A stretch of 64,000 nt of DNA, from positions 1-64,000 of the forward strand of contig OENT01000764.1 in assembly GCA_900239685.1 (NCBI GenBank). The letters run 5' to 3'. A program made the translations under genes and the position numbers. The first letter of the stretch is position 1. Each line of letters begins with the position of its first letter. The notes below the pieces were generated by a model, which did no database searches, was not told the DNA's origin, and was given only the letters and a program-made list of their open reading frames with translations. Positions 11,633-21,708 of this stretch are shown here, one piece after another. Source of the DNA: Rotaria macrura. Lineage: Eukaryota > Rotifera > Eurotatoria > Philodinida > Philodinidae.

Positions 11633-14600
11633 TTCTATCTATCACGATCTGCAAAGAACACATTCACTAATAATTTAAACTAAAAGTCATAGTTTCTTCT
11701 GTGTAACTGAACAGATCATGCAGAGATTTGATCAATCAGTAAAAAAAGATATTCTAACCATAGTCCTGCGAGATCAAAATATAAAGCATACTATAACGCT
11801 TGTTTTTTTTAGATAAATCGACGAATGAGTCGATGTATCCCTCAGCGTATGCGATCTCGTCTACCATATAAGTATATCAATGATTGGAGTAAAAGAAATA
11901 TAGAGCACCATATCAAACTCCTTTCAAAGTAGACTTAGATCTTGCGAATATGTCTGTCACGTCTTTGAAAGGCAATCCGGATTCATATCGTATGAACTTC
12001 AACATCTCTTTCAGATCTTATGTCACAAACGTATATAGGAAATAAAATTAATTCACCGATTCATGCCAAAGATTTTATGTGAAGTTGCTTGAGTACCGAA
12101 GTTGAACTTGAATCTTTCGATTAACAGAAATCGTAGGAAAGGATTTCATCATAGAAACAAATTTTGAAAATGTAGCAATTTGTGAACTAATTATAGAACA
12201 TGTACTTGTGTTAAGCTAATTGTTTATAAGAAAATGTTGCATGCATACTTTGATCGATGAATATTGTTAGAAGAATGATATCTGTTAAATTGTACTGAGA
12301 AATGTAACTTTTCATATGAATATCCTTAAATTGAAAAAAGACCATGATAGGAAGAAGTTGAATGTTTGCTGGTAACAAGAAAGTGAACCAATCAAATAAC
12401 ATATTCAAAAATTTGTTCTTAAACAATCTCATGTTACGAATTCATCATGTCTAAAAATTGATTGAGCTACAAGAGTCGATACAAAGACTAGATTTTTCTT
12501 AAAAAATACGGAACTACACTTGAAAGCCTCGTTATTGTGGCTGTCAAGCAAATGATCAAAACCTTTTTTCAAACATGATTCATGAACAACTCTGGTTTTA
12601 ATGAATTCTGTTCACTTGAACCTAATTCAGCAATAACGAAGATATTGAAGTCAATATTATTAGTTCTTCTGGTAAGATGTATTACATGGGAAATGAAACC
12701 TTTCTGTAATCAATTTTTGTTATTGGCTAGTAGATGTGAGCGTTTTTTATGTTTTATTCTCCAAGCTTATCAACTTGTTGGATATTTTGATTAAAAACTT
12801 TGATCTATGAATTAATCGAAGTTAGATCAGAATACATTTGTGAAATCAACCAAATCGTCATACGTCTTTCTGATTTCAGAGTCATATACACGCTATTTCG
12901 AATTTTATTTGTCAAAGTATAGAAATACAAATTTACAAATTTTCTTGCTGAACATTTTGCCGAGACTCAAGTTTTCTAAATTAATTTGCCAGAAAATACA
13001 ACCACAAAAAATATACTTCACCAGCGAAACAGTCGAGCACGCGAATATAGATGTTCCTCGCGGACTAGTATCGTTTTCAATTGTCCGATTGCACTGTAAG
13101 CTGCATCTTGAAGTTATTTCGAGAAACATTGATCGGTAGAACAGTCATTCACTATGTATTCTACTATTTATTCGAGTTGACAATTGACAGCAATTTGCAG
13201 ATATTCTATTCGAAGATATTTACGAACAAGGGCTCGTATCTGAGTAAAAGTGCAAAGATCAACAATATTCAATTTAATAATGTTGATGTTACATAGTAAA
13301 TTATTTGAATCCCTTTTCCTGACATTTGATTACTATAATTCAATATGTTATATAAACTCACCAGTATATAAGCTATGTGGGCCGCTTCATGAGAGAGGTT
13401 TCTCATTTGTCTTTGCATGCGGATTTCTTCGGAATGAGCACTGCATTGAGATCATGGCATCAAAGCAATCGTATGACTAAGATCAACTATACACCAATCG
13501 TGTGATAGAACAGCAGGTATTGATAGACTATGTTCAGTAGTATGAGAATACAATTGCAACCGACTATTTACGTCCTGTGAAGCATATGGAATAAATGGCT
13601 GTTTTAAGTAAATAAAAGTTTACTTGTTCATTACAGTTACCGTTCATATACTTTCAATCTCGAAACGCATGGTACTTTCGTCAAAAAATGAAAAGGTATT
13701 CATCTCATAACCGTTTCTTGATTAGATGCGTAGTAGTTCGATCAATGAAAAAAGCCAACGATAAAAAAAGATATTGTCGATAAGAGATGTTAAATAATTC
13801 GAGGCAGACATTAGCAAGAGTAGATGGGACACGTGATGTTTCTGCTTGGGTGGATTGGTCTTCATATAATTGGCAAGATAATGTGCGTAAGTCAGGGGTA
13901 TGAAATGGAATGGCTCAGAGATGATAGTGTCCATAGATGTCCCTTGCTGACGCTAAACATTTCGCCACATATTATTATTCCTTCATCCTCTTTCATCGAT
14001 TGTGTAATTTGTCGAATGTACCTGACTTAGGCGATTGATGATCAATAGCGTCGTTATATTTTTGTTTTTGCCCAAGTTGATCTTCTTACTCAAACTTGAT
14101 CAAATAAACATCTCTATTGTTATTCTATTGACATCAATAGTGCTATGGTCATTCATATCATCGATATTGCCATACAATTATATTCAGTAACTTAATATTA
14201 ACTGATACTAACAACTTTCGTGGAATACTTTTATCAGTATTTATTCTGTTATTGTATTTACACAAGAAGGTAAACTGTTTATATACGTGAAATATCGCTC
14301 ACGCGTAACACGAAAATCATCTAAAAAATCTTTCTTACAATAAAATACGTAAATTTGAAGTGAATTTAAACAAACGAAATTTAACATAGAACGAGAAACT
14401 CAGAAAATGAAGATATTAATTGTCAGCATCAGAAGTGTCCACAAGGCACGGCAAAGCAAAATCGTCGTGCCTTGAAAATTTCTGCCATTCTAACTTGTGT
14501 ATAGCTGCCTGATTCGAGTTCGAATATAAGCAGACATTCAAAAACGATAAAATATTAGATTTTTCTAGGAATAAATTTAGTTTCAGATTAACTTTCCGAT

Positions 14601-14864
14601 AAATGAAAAATAAATGTTCCTATACTTCCTCTCCTCCTCCTGCAGGGAGAGAAACATGCTCTCACCTCCATCTTGCCCACACCCTCTTGCTTCCGCATAT
14701 ATTAACGAAATCCATCGTAAATTAAAACTAAATCTATATCTAACTTTCATAGTTTATTTTGGAATTGATAGTATGGGGTTGAATGTTCATTTATAATCGA
14801 ACGGAAATCAGCCAGTCCATGGTTTATTCACGTGAGGGCATTTCCTCTGTGTCCTCTGCTGAGA

Positions 14865-14990
14865 GTAGGGTGTGTTTGGGGGAGGGGGGGGGGCTTACAT
14901 ATGGACAAGAATCCTCATCTTTATTATTCATCCGGATTCAGGACCTAGACAAAAATACAGACTTAGACCTTTATACCCACACCCAACCAT
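14865..14990. repeat. GT-to-CA fold-back block 4
   Basis: AGGGTGTGTTTGGGGG leads into a long G run at 14876-14893. The C/A arm TACCCACACCC lies at 14974-14984, and a central ATCCGGAT palindrome lies near 14930. The arms are separated by about 80 bp of ordinary sequence. Confidence 0.45.
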
Positions 14991-15365
14991 GTATCTTTTT
15001 TATGAATCATTTTGCTAATAAATGTAGTACATAAAATTAAGTATAAAGATTACAATAATTCTTGTTATGTTGCAGGGCGAATCAGGGCAAGGTAGGTCAT
15101 CTCTATCAAAATGGTAGGATAGAGCAAGGTATGATAGAGAATCAGGGCAAGAATATTTGCCATGTGGCCGCCTCTGGTCGGCATTATAAAGAGAAACCAT
15201 CGCTTTAAAAAATAATAGGACAAGTGTCATTTGTTACTCACGACTTTTTTTTCGTGACTCCTGTTTGTTCAATATTGAAACAGGTAACATCCTTTCTTCT
15301 GAATATCTTTCTACTCATCTTGTAAATACCAGATAATTTTTATTGTCGAATCGCAGTGTTCGCCG

Positions 15366-15445
15366 AAACCGGCAGTTTATCGCGATAAATTGCAGTAATG
15401 GGAGCTGGTACTCGGGCGGGTAAAACCATGGTAAACTGCCGGTTT
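15366..15445. repeat. nested palindrome with 14-bp perfect arms
   Basis: The arms AAACCGGCAGTTTA (15366-15379) and TAAACTGCCGGTTT (15432-15445) are perfectly complementary across a 52-bp loop. A second perfect 14-bp palindrome, TTTATCGCGATAAA (15376-15389), overlaps the left arm, and ACCATGGT lies next to the right arm. The structure is GC-richer than its surroundings. I see no terminal duplication that would prove it is a transposon. Confidence 0.7.
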
Positions 15446-15954
15446 TCTTCAGGTTTTTATTGCATGGGTGCTTTTTCCATCACACCTGTCATGGTAGAGA
15501 AAGGAAACGAAATCCTTGGCAAATGACAAAAATGCAAACATGTGCACGTTTGACGATTAGCAGCGAGCGCAGTGATAGCTGTTACAAAAATATCCTTCCT
15601 CTTTTTGGATCTGCATTATAAAACTTCAGAAGAGGATATTGCCTACCATTCTTTCAAGTTTCATCCAGTAGAGAAGAAATATTGTTTTGATAACTGAACC
15701 CAAATCGACACGTCTGATATTTTCATTTAAAAATAATATTGGTTCCTCCGAATAGAAGAATCAAAATATCGAAAGGATCTCGTGAAAACCTTCAGTCTTG
15801 CATTTTATCCAATTCGTGCAAATTTTGTAGAAGTCTATCAAAACTCATTTAAGCATGATTTTTTTAAACATAAAAGCAGGCAAAGTGATTGTACTCTAGT
15901 TTTTACAAAACATTTTGTTTCCGACCAAGTGAAATTTGATAGAATGGTTGGGAA

Positions 15955-15962
15955 ATACATAA
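15955..15962 (+). repeat. left target-site duplication of the hAT element
   Basis: ATACATAA immediately precedes the element and is repeated exactly after it. Confidence 0.9.
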
Positions 15963-17075
15963 CAGAGTGCGAAACCGAATCGACTAGACGAATAATTCCA
16001 TTCGATTCGATTCGCTTCAGCCGAATCGAATCGAATGAACTTTTTTTTCTTTCATTCGGTTGATAGCTAACTCTTTATTTTCTTGATTAGTGATACGGAC
16101 GATGGCACATTGTTCGATAGAACAGAGAGCGGGTAACAAAGAAAGAAAGAATGCATTGTCTTGTTCGTTTCTTTTTCTTTCTAGTCTAAAGTTTTGTTCA
16201 TAAATAGTGATTCTAGTTAGATTTACATTAGAAATAACAATATCTGAGTTCGATGATACATCATCATCGGCTTCGTGTTGTGAAGCACCTACTCGTAGAC
16301 AATTTTCTTCATAGGAATCTGAAATAGGATGCACGGGTACACTTTGTTTTTCAGGACACCATGTATCAGTACACACTGTTTTGTAGAACAAGGTATATAC
16401 AAAGTGTAAGAAAACCGTAAAACTGGTGTCTTGTCAAAAAATAAAACTGTTATTTCGTATTCCACTTCAATAAGCGCATGAAGATTTATAATACGTAAAA
16501 GAAAAATGCTTTTAAATCAAAAAAGAAAAAGAGATCTGACTGAATAAAAGATATCAACTGACACATTCACCAAACACTGATTCATGCACAGCTTGACCAT
16601 ACCCAATAGATAAATTCCTTCGAAGAAAAAAGATTCAAAAACTCTAAAAACTAAAGTGTGCAATCAAATCTCAGTCTGTACAATGTGCACATTGTTGTTT
16701 TTCACCAGCGTAAAACAATCTGTAATTTCTGTTTCATTAGGATACCATACATTTTGTTTTGCTGGGTAATATCTCTCATTAAGAACACTGCTCGTAGATC
16801 ATCGTCATCGATTTGCAAATATTCGACAACTAGTCTACGGATTGAATTACTTGAAGATCAAACTCATTTAAAAGTCATTTCAAACAGAATAATTCTTTGT
16901 TTTTTAATAGAATACGAGCCGAATCGAATCGAATAAAATTTTTAAAAATTACTCGAATCGAGTCGAATAGAATTTGCGTTTTTTTAGAATCCGACGAATC
17001 GAATCGAACTGAATATAGGTTCCAGCGAATCGAATCGAATCCGAATGGCACTTTTGTCATTCGTTTCGCACTCTG
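15963..17075. mobile_element. non-autonomous hAT-type DNA transposon (1113 bp)
   Basis: Both ends carry the terminal inverted repeat CAGAGTGCGAAAC, read inward from 15963 on the plus strand and from 17075 on the minus strand. The start CAGAG and the 8-bp duplication are hallmarks of the hAT superfamily. Just inside each end are clusters of GAATCGAATC-type units (about 15975-16036 and 16915-17045), mostly in inverted orientation, typical of hAT subterminal transposase-binding arrays. The interior encodes no recognisable transposase. A 124-codon minus-strand frame (16017-16391) and a 92-codon plus-strand frame (16658-16936) run into the subterminal arrays and look incidental or decayed. It therefore depended on a transposase encoded elsewhere. 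Identical flanking duplications suggest a fairly recent insertion. Confidence 0.9.
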
Positions 17076-17083
17076 ATACATAA
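17076..17083 (+). repeat. right target-site duplication of the hAT element
   Basis: ATACATAA directly follows the right terminal repeat and is identical to 15955-15962. Confidence 0.9.
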
Positions 17084-17948
17084 GTTCATTTTTGAGTAGT
17101 TTGGTGCCCAGTATCTGTGAGAAGCAGGGATTCTGGAATTTTAGGCTTATGAGAACTTTGGTTCTACCAGTATAGATCTATTAAAAATCTGAAAGTTTCA
17201 GTATTTTTGATTGCTTTGTTCGAATGAAAGGTCAAAGAATGAAACAACAGTTATTTGGTTTAGAAAGCGAGATCTTCCGTTAAGATTATTTACTTCCGTT
17301 GCATTCGTTGCGGTTGAATTTTTCCACTTTGAAATAGAGGGACTATTCTTTTTATTACATCAAACCAAAGGAAAATGCAATTTATTAGTTCAGCATTAAA
17401 AAATAGCAACCAAAAAATAACTTATAACGTTGCTATACTTACACATGGTATTTAGTATTAGTAACCTTAGTAAATTCTAATTCAGAATGTATTTCAAAAT
17501 AATTCTTCTCTTCTCGTAAGAAAACGGTAAATATTCGAGTAATATGACTGTTAAGACCGAGACAAATTAGTAGTGGCAGAATACTAACAATGAAAACGTT
17601 ATTAACTCATAATCGATGTTGTGAAAACTACTAATTTTCAGTTATCAATAATTCATATAGATAAAAATAATTGGATTAGCATAAAATATGAGGATTATAG
17701 AATTTCGGTCTGTCTGAAGAGATGCTGTCTATATAAAATGATTGATTAAATGGTGGTATCATAAAAAACATACCGATGCAATTTTAAGCATTAATTATGA
17801 ATTAGATAATCTAACTAATCATGAGAAATTATTGATAAAAATATTACGGAAAAATCTTAATAACTCACCTTGATTTCTGAAGAATAGTTATCCTAATTAA
17901 ATTAAACAATAATTCCTCAGGATCCATTTTAGATTTTGATCAGTCAAA
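17084..17948. other. upstream region of the 17.9-kb gene
   Basis: AT-rich and without a supported gene. It ends in GATTTTGATCAG followed by TCAAA and the ATG at 17949, so the AG at about 17941 could serve as a splice acceptor for a leader or 5'-UTR exon. Confidence 0.4.
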
Positions 17949-18665
17949 ATGGCAACACCAAATGTTACTGAAATAGAGCCTCATCATATTATTTGTTGGC
18001 TAGACAGTAATATGGGTGTCAGTCAAAACAATCGATCTAGTAAAAAAGATTTGGCCACTATTGCTAATCTAGATTGTGTACCGTCGAACGAACGTTTTCA
18101 TGATATCAACAATTTTATATTTAGCGGTGATCCTAATATGAATGATGAACAATGGAATTTTTTGATTAAAAATGTATTGAAAATGTTTACAGATGTAGAG
18201 ACGTGTATAAATTTTATTGATGATAATATGAAGGCAAACAAACAAGTGTTTTTAATTGTATCTGGACAAATGGGTGCTGAGATTGTACCTAAGATACATA
18301 AAAAGTTATCTCGTTATATTTATGTCTTCTGTGGTCGAATATATTTACATGAATGGACGAATGAATATTCATGTGATCTTGAAGTATATGATGACGAAAC
18401 AGGCCTGTATGGGAGGGTATTAGCAGATATTGGCATACATTATTTAGTTAAAAGTGACGACGAAAATTCAAATCCAACAAGTTCGATTAAGTATCTTGGA
18501 TGGGCTCGACGATTTTTTATGCGAGCTACTCAACTTGATCATATCGAAAGAAAAGATTACCTCAATATGATAGATGAGGCATTGGCTAGATTGAACCCAT
18601 CACAATCAAATACTAACAACGATGATGAAACAGAAAAAATAGCACAAGCTGCTGACGAAGGTTAA
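17949..18665 (+). CDS. rotifer-expanded domain protein (domain known from ADP-ribosyltransferase/TPR proteins)
   Basis: An intronless gene of 238 residues. Residues 5-20 (EPHHIICWLDSNMG) begin an alpha/beta region. About residues 57-120 contain a segment I recognise from many bdelloid proteins, where it precedes TPR/kinesin-light-chain repeats or an arginine mono-ADP-ribosyltransferase domain: FTDVETCINFI, then QVFLIVSG, then EIVPKIH, then IYVFCG and an HEW motif. Here the usual downstream repeats and transferase are absent. After a degenerate acidic stretch the protein continues as a helical tail (about 165-215) and ends in an acidic Asn/Asp/Glu-rich run. No signal peptide or membrane segment is visible, so it is probably intracellular. 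It converges on the SAM-PARP gene, which faces it from the other strand. The function of the domain is unknown to me; an adaptor or sensor role is inference. Confidence 0.75.
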   Translation: MATPNVTEIEPHHIICWLDSNMGVSQNNRSSKKDLATIANLDCVPSNERFHDINNFIFSGDPNMNDEQWNFLIKNVLKMFTDVETCINFIDDNMKANKQVFLIVSGQMGAEIVPKIHKKLSRYIYVFCGRIYLHEWTNEYSCDLEVYDDETGLYGRVLADIGIHYLVKSDDENSNPTSSIKYLGWARRFFMRATQLDHIERKDYLNMIDEALARLNPSQSNTNNDDETEKIAQAADEG

Positions 18666-18810
18666 ATAACTCGATGAATTACATAGGGCTGACAAAAACA
18701 TTCTCTCGCTATTATTGATAATTTAACAATCCAGCTGACCTAGAAGATTGTTTTCTGATGAATAAATAGTAGAATCTCTTGCCCATTATGAAATTTATGG
18801 TAACTCTATT

Positions 18811-18994
18811 TTGTGGTGTGGGTGTGGCTATGACTGCGGTTGTTGGTTTCACTGTGGGTGGAGGTGTACGCGTTATGTGGCTGCGTGCGCTAGTGGGTTA
18901 GGATGCTGATATTGATGTGCCATGATGTGTGGATACTCGATCGAGCCACACGAAAATTCACACCCTCCCTTACTAGGCCCACGTTGATATCCAT
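18811..18994. repeat. GT-to-CA fold-back block 5
   Basis: This lies between the two convergent genes. The G/T-rich arm runs from 18811 (GTGGTGTGGGTGTGG and GTGGGTGGAGGTG). The centre is the perfect palindrome CTCGATCGAG (18936-18945). The C/A arm (CCACACG, CACACCCTCCC, GGCCCACG) runs to about 18994. It is one of the longest and clearest of the nine blocks. Confidence 0.55.
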
Positions 18995-19233
18995 AGGTAC
19001 GCATATGCATACAACAAAGCCTTTATTCGAATTTAGAATTCATAAATTATGTCTAGAGTTAAATCTCTATTATATGTAGTACTGATCTTTGCCAAAATTT
19101 TCTTGAAAAATTCTATAAACCTGTGTGGTCGAATTGTTAGCAAAAACTGGTAGTAACTTGAAATTTCACAAGATCTCTTTAATCGTGAATAGTTAGTCAT
19201 CAAGTCCGGCTGTTAATTCACTTTGAAAAAGTT

Positions 19234-20414
19234 TCATTTGAAATGTACGACTACTTGTGGCAGAATACTGGCTTCTTGAAAGACAGCCAATTCATCATAC
19301 ACTGCACTATCAATACCAGTTATTGGTGGGCGATAGTCCATCGTATCTGACCCACCAATAGGCACAACAGGTACATAGTGACATTGATAATTTCGATAGT
19401 TCCCTTTTCCATAGAACCTAAACTTTGTAGGTGATGTGTTCTGAGGTGCATCCGATGAAACAACGGGAAACGGATTTAACAGTAAAACATAGCACATAAT
19501 CAAACATCCACCATTTGAACCACAATAACGTGTCGCATACTTACCCGACGATGTTAAATATATCGCTTTACCATACCAACCATCATCCAGTGTCCCGAGT
19601 GCAGCAAAACCATCGGAGAGCAAGTGAGATAAATTACTACGTTTGCATCCATACCACATGCGCACAATACGTGCAAGGCGATTGTGCGAAACTTGTTGGC
19701 ACAATGTGTTAAGGCGTTTTAAAACATCCTCGCGGTCACGAGAACTAGTTTCTTCATTTAATTTTTGTTGAAATGCAGGCTGGTTTTGGCGGCTTTCAAT
19801 TGCTTCTAATTGCCCAAGAAACATTCGATACCTACCAGGATTAAAAACAAATTCTATTTTGTCAATTTTACATGTATTAGGTAATACACCAAGCCAGTTG
19901 TAGATATGAGTAATGATTGTACGATGTTTTTCATTTGTTAATTGACAAGCTGATACATTTGGATAAGTACTCGTGTCGTTCATTTCAGAACCAGACAATA
20001 ATGGAGTAAAATCACCTTCAAATTCTTGATAATAAAGTTTATGTAATTCATCGCTTATTGGTGATAAATCAGTACATGACGAAGATTTACTTTTTAGTTC
20101 ACCAATTGCTTTGAGAAATAATTTTCTGTGTAAAACTGTTGATACGCCTAAATCTCGTAAAATTTCATCATCCACTGTTGTGATAAGTATATCACCGTTA
20201 ACACCATGTGAACGAAAACTAGCTGCATAATCTTTATTAATATGTTTTAGTGATTGAACCCAACGGCAAACACAGTTGACATCCCATGTTTCACAGTCTG
20301 CTGGCAAGGCTAAAAAAATAACACGATAAATACTATGCTTGATAATCAAGTTCATCACTTTTAGTGCGCGGTAGACATTCAACATACATAGCAAGCTTTG
20401 AAATCACTTGCCAT
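19234..20414 (-). CDS. SAM domain-PARP catalytic domain protein with Y-Y-E triad
   Basis: Predicted ADP-ribosyltransferase-fold protein of 360 aa. I model two exons: a 7-nt first exon (20408-20414, ATGGCAA), a 98-bp GT-AG intron (20310-20407, acceptor TTTTTTTAG), and one main exon. This gives an N-terminus MATLPADC. Residues 8-75 form a SAM domain (WDVNCVCRWV ... GDILITTVDDEIL ... LRDLGV), a protein-interaction module. Residues about 150-360 match the PARP catalytic fold: WYGC at 221-224 where active PARPs have WHGS, the AIYLTSS strand with Tyr 253, and DELAVF with Glu 342. The NAD-binding His is therefore Tyr, as in the inactive vertebrate PARP13 (Y-Y-V), while the Glu needed for chain elongation is kept. 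The alternative is that the first exon lies elsewhere and translation starts in the longer frame open to 20394. A caspase-fold gene lies upstream on the same strand. Confidence 0.85.
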
Positions 20415-20928
20415 TGGCAATGAATCTTTGCTCAGTATTTAGGACAATGTCTCAGGTAATAGCCGCACACCAATATTAAAAATCAGGAAAAATGTAATTA
20501 AAATCAATTTTTTGTGATTATTAGTATATAAAAATAGTATCAGTAAAACCCCTTCTGGCAACTAAAATGTGGAACTCGCTTCTTCTTTAGCTGCCATGTA
20601 TTAATAAAAATTAAAGAAAGTATAAAATCTCTCAAATACAATAATTCTTTTCTAACGATGATCGATTGTCGGGAAACACAATATTTTTTCATATTTCGAT
20701 CTGTCAAACAGAATTGTTTTTTGTTCTTTTTTACGAGGGCCCTTTCTTTCTAGACCAGCTCGCATTGTATGCATTTGTGTTTAGTTTCAGAAGATTAAAC
20801 TTTCAAGTCTCTACAAAACTACATCAGAACACTGTATCTAAGCAGTCGATTTGCAATAGGCATTGAATAATATTCTCCTCATGCAATATAGGCAACATTG
20901 TAGTGTAAGAAAAATAGTTGTTTTAATT

Positions 20929-21708
20929 TCATTCGTTGGAATCTCGATCTTTACCTTCACTTGATCGAATGGTGTTTTCCTCAGGTGATGTCAAATAAAT
21001 CCGCTTCGTTAAAGCAGATGTTACGTGAGGTATTTGTCTCCCTCCTGAATCCATGGACACGCCATTGGTCACATTAGTCAGTAGTGTCATGATATCTTCA
21101 CCTGGTCGAGTAATGTTGTTTAGTAGATGATAAGTAAATAAGCCATTTCGCTCATTCGGGGCGTCATCTAAAGTTACTCCTCCCGGAGCACATGCAAAGG
21201 CAATCAGCATACCCGCCTTTACTGTCATTGCTTTCAAGCCTTCTAGTGATGAACCCGGCGATTTAGTCTTCGGGGCGTTTGGCAGCTGATAAATACGGCT
21301 ACAATCGAGCAACACCACAATCACAAAAGGATGCCGGTTCGACATCAGTTCCATACACCTTTGCACATTGATAGCACGATATTTCAAATCATTTTGTGTT
21401 CGAATGCGAACATCATCACAAGGAATTAAGTAGTTTTGATCACCACTTTGAATACCATGGCCTGAGTAAAAGAACACGACTAAATCACCTGCTTGAATTT
21501 TGTCTGCGAAATCTTCGATTCCATTTCCCATACCTTCGCAGGTGAGATCTGTTCTTGTAGCCACGGAGAATCCGATAGTTATCAGGACTTGGCTCAAATC
21601 TTGGGCATCATTAACACAGTTTTTCAATGATGATTCCTTGTAATTGTTGTTGCCAATAGCCAAAGCAATCTTTCGCTGTTGAACATTGCTTGTAGATGCC
21701 GCACACAT
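20929..21708 (-). CDS. caspase-fold (peptidase C14) protease
   Basis: An intronless frame of 259 aa that is essentially one caspase/paracaspase-like domain. Landmarks are KIALAIGNNNY at 13-23, LKNCVNDAQDL at 28-38, the catalytic His in FYSGHG (His 84), the catalytic Cys in VVLLDCSR (Cys 136), the conserved FACAPGG strand at 171-177, and GLFTYHLL at 189-196. The dyad is intact, so the enzyme should be an active Cys protease, but I cannot tell Asp from Lys/Arg specificity. There is no prodomain, death domain or CARD; the N-terminus begins only about 12 residues before the core. This layout resembles the stand-alone caspase-like proteins of invertebrates and protists. It is 514 bp upstream of the SAM-PARP gene, same strand. 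An AG sits one base before the ATG, though without a good pyrimidine tract. Confidence 0.85.
   Translation of the reverse strand: MCAASTSNVQQRKIALAIGNNNYKESSLKNCVNDAQDLSQVLITIGFSVATRTDLTCEGMGNGIEDFADKIQAGDLVVFFYSGHGIQSGDQNYLIPCDDVRIRTQNDLKYRAINVQRCMELMSNRHPFVIVVLLDCSRIYQLPNAPKTKSPGSSLEGLKAMTVKAGMLIAFACAPGGVTLDDAPNERNGLFTYHLLNNITRPGEDIMTLLTNVTNGVSMDSGGRQIPHVTSALTKRIYLTSPEENTIRSSEGKDRDSNE

Larger units (their letters stand above)
9431..15954. other. 6.5-kb stretch without a supported gene
   Basis: No frame here carries a recognisable domain; short frames overlap each other on both strands. The stretch contains three GT/CA blocks (11247-11315, 11559-11632, 14865-14990), a G run at 14880-14893, two copies of a GAATCAGGGCAAG unit about 62 bp apart near 15080 and 15140, and a nested palindrome at 15366-15445. 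Confidence 0.45.

Noticed and set aside
14783..15230. Frames of 70-80 codons, one Cys/Asp/Pro-rich on the minus strand
   Set aside because: They are produced by the GT/CA block and by the two GAATCAGGGCAAG units, not by a conserved protein.
16017..16391. 124-codon minus-strand frame inside the hAT element as a possible transposase fragment
   Set aside because: No BED zinc-finger, RNase H-like or hATC dimerisation signature is visible, and its end is built from subterminal repeats.
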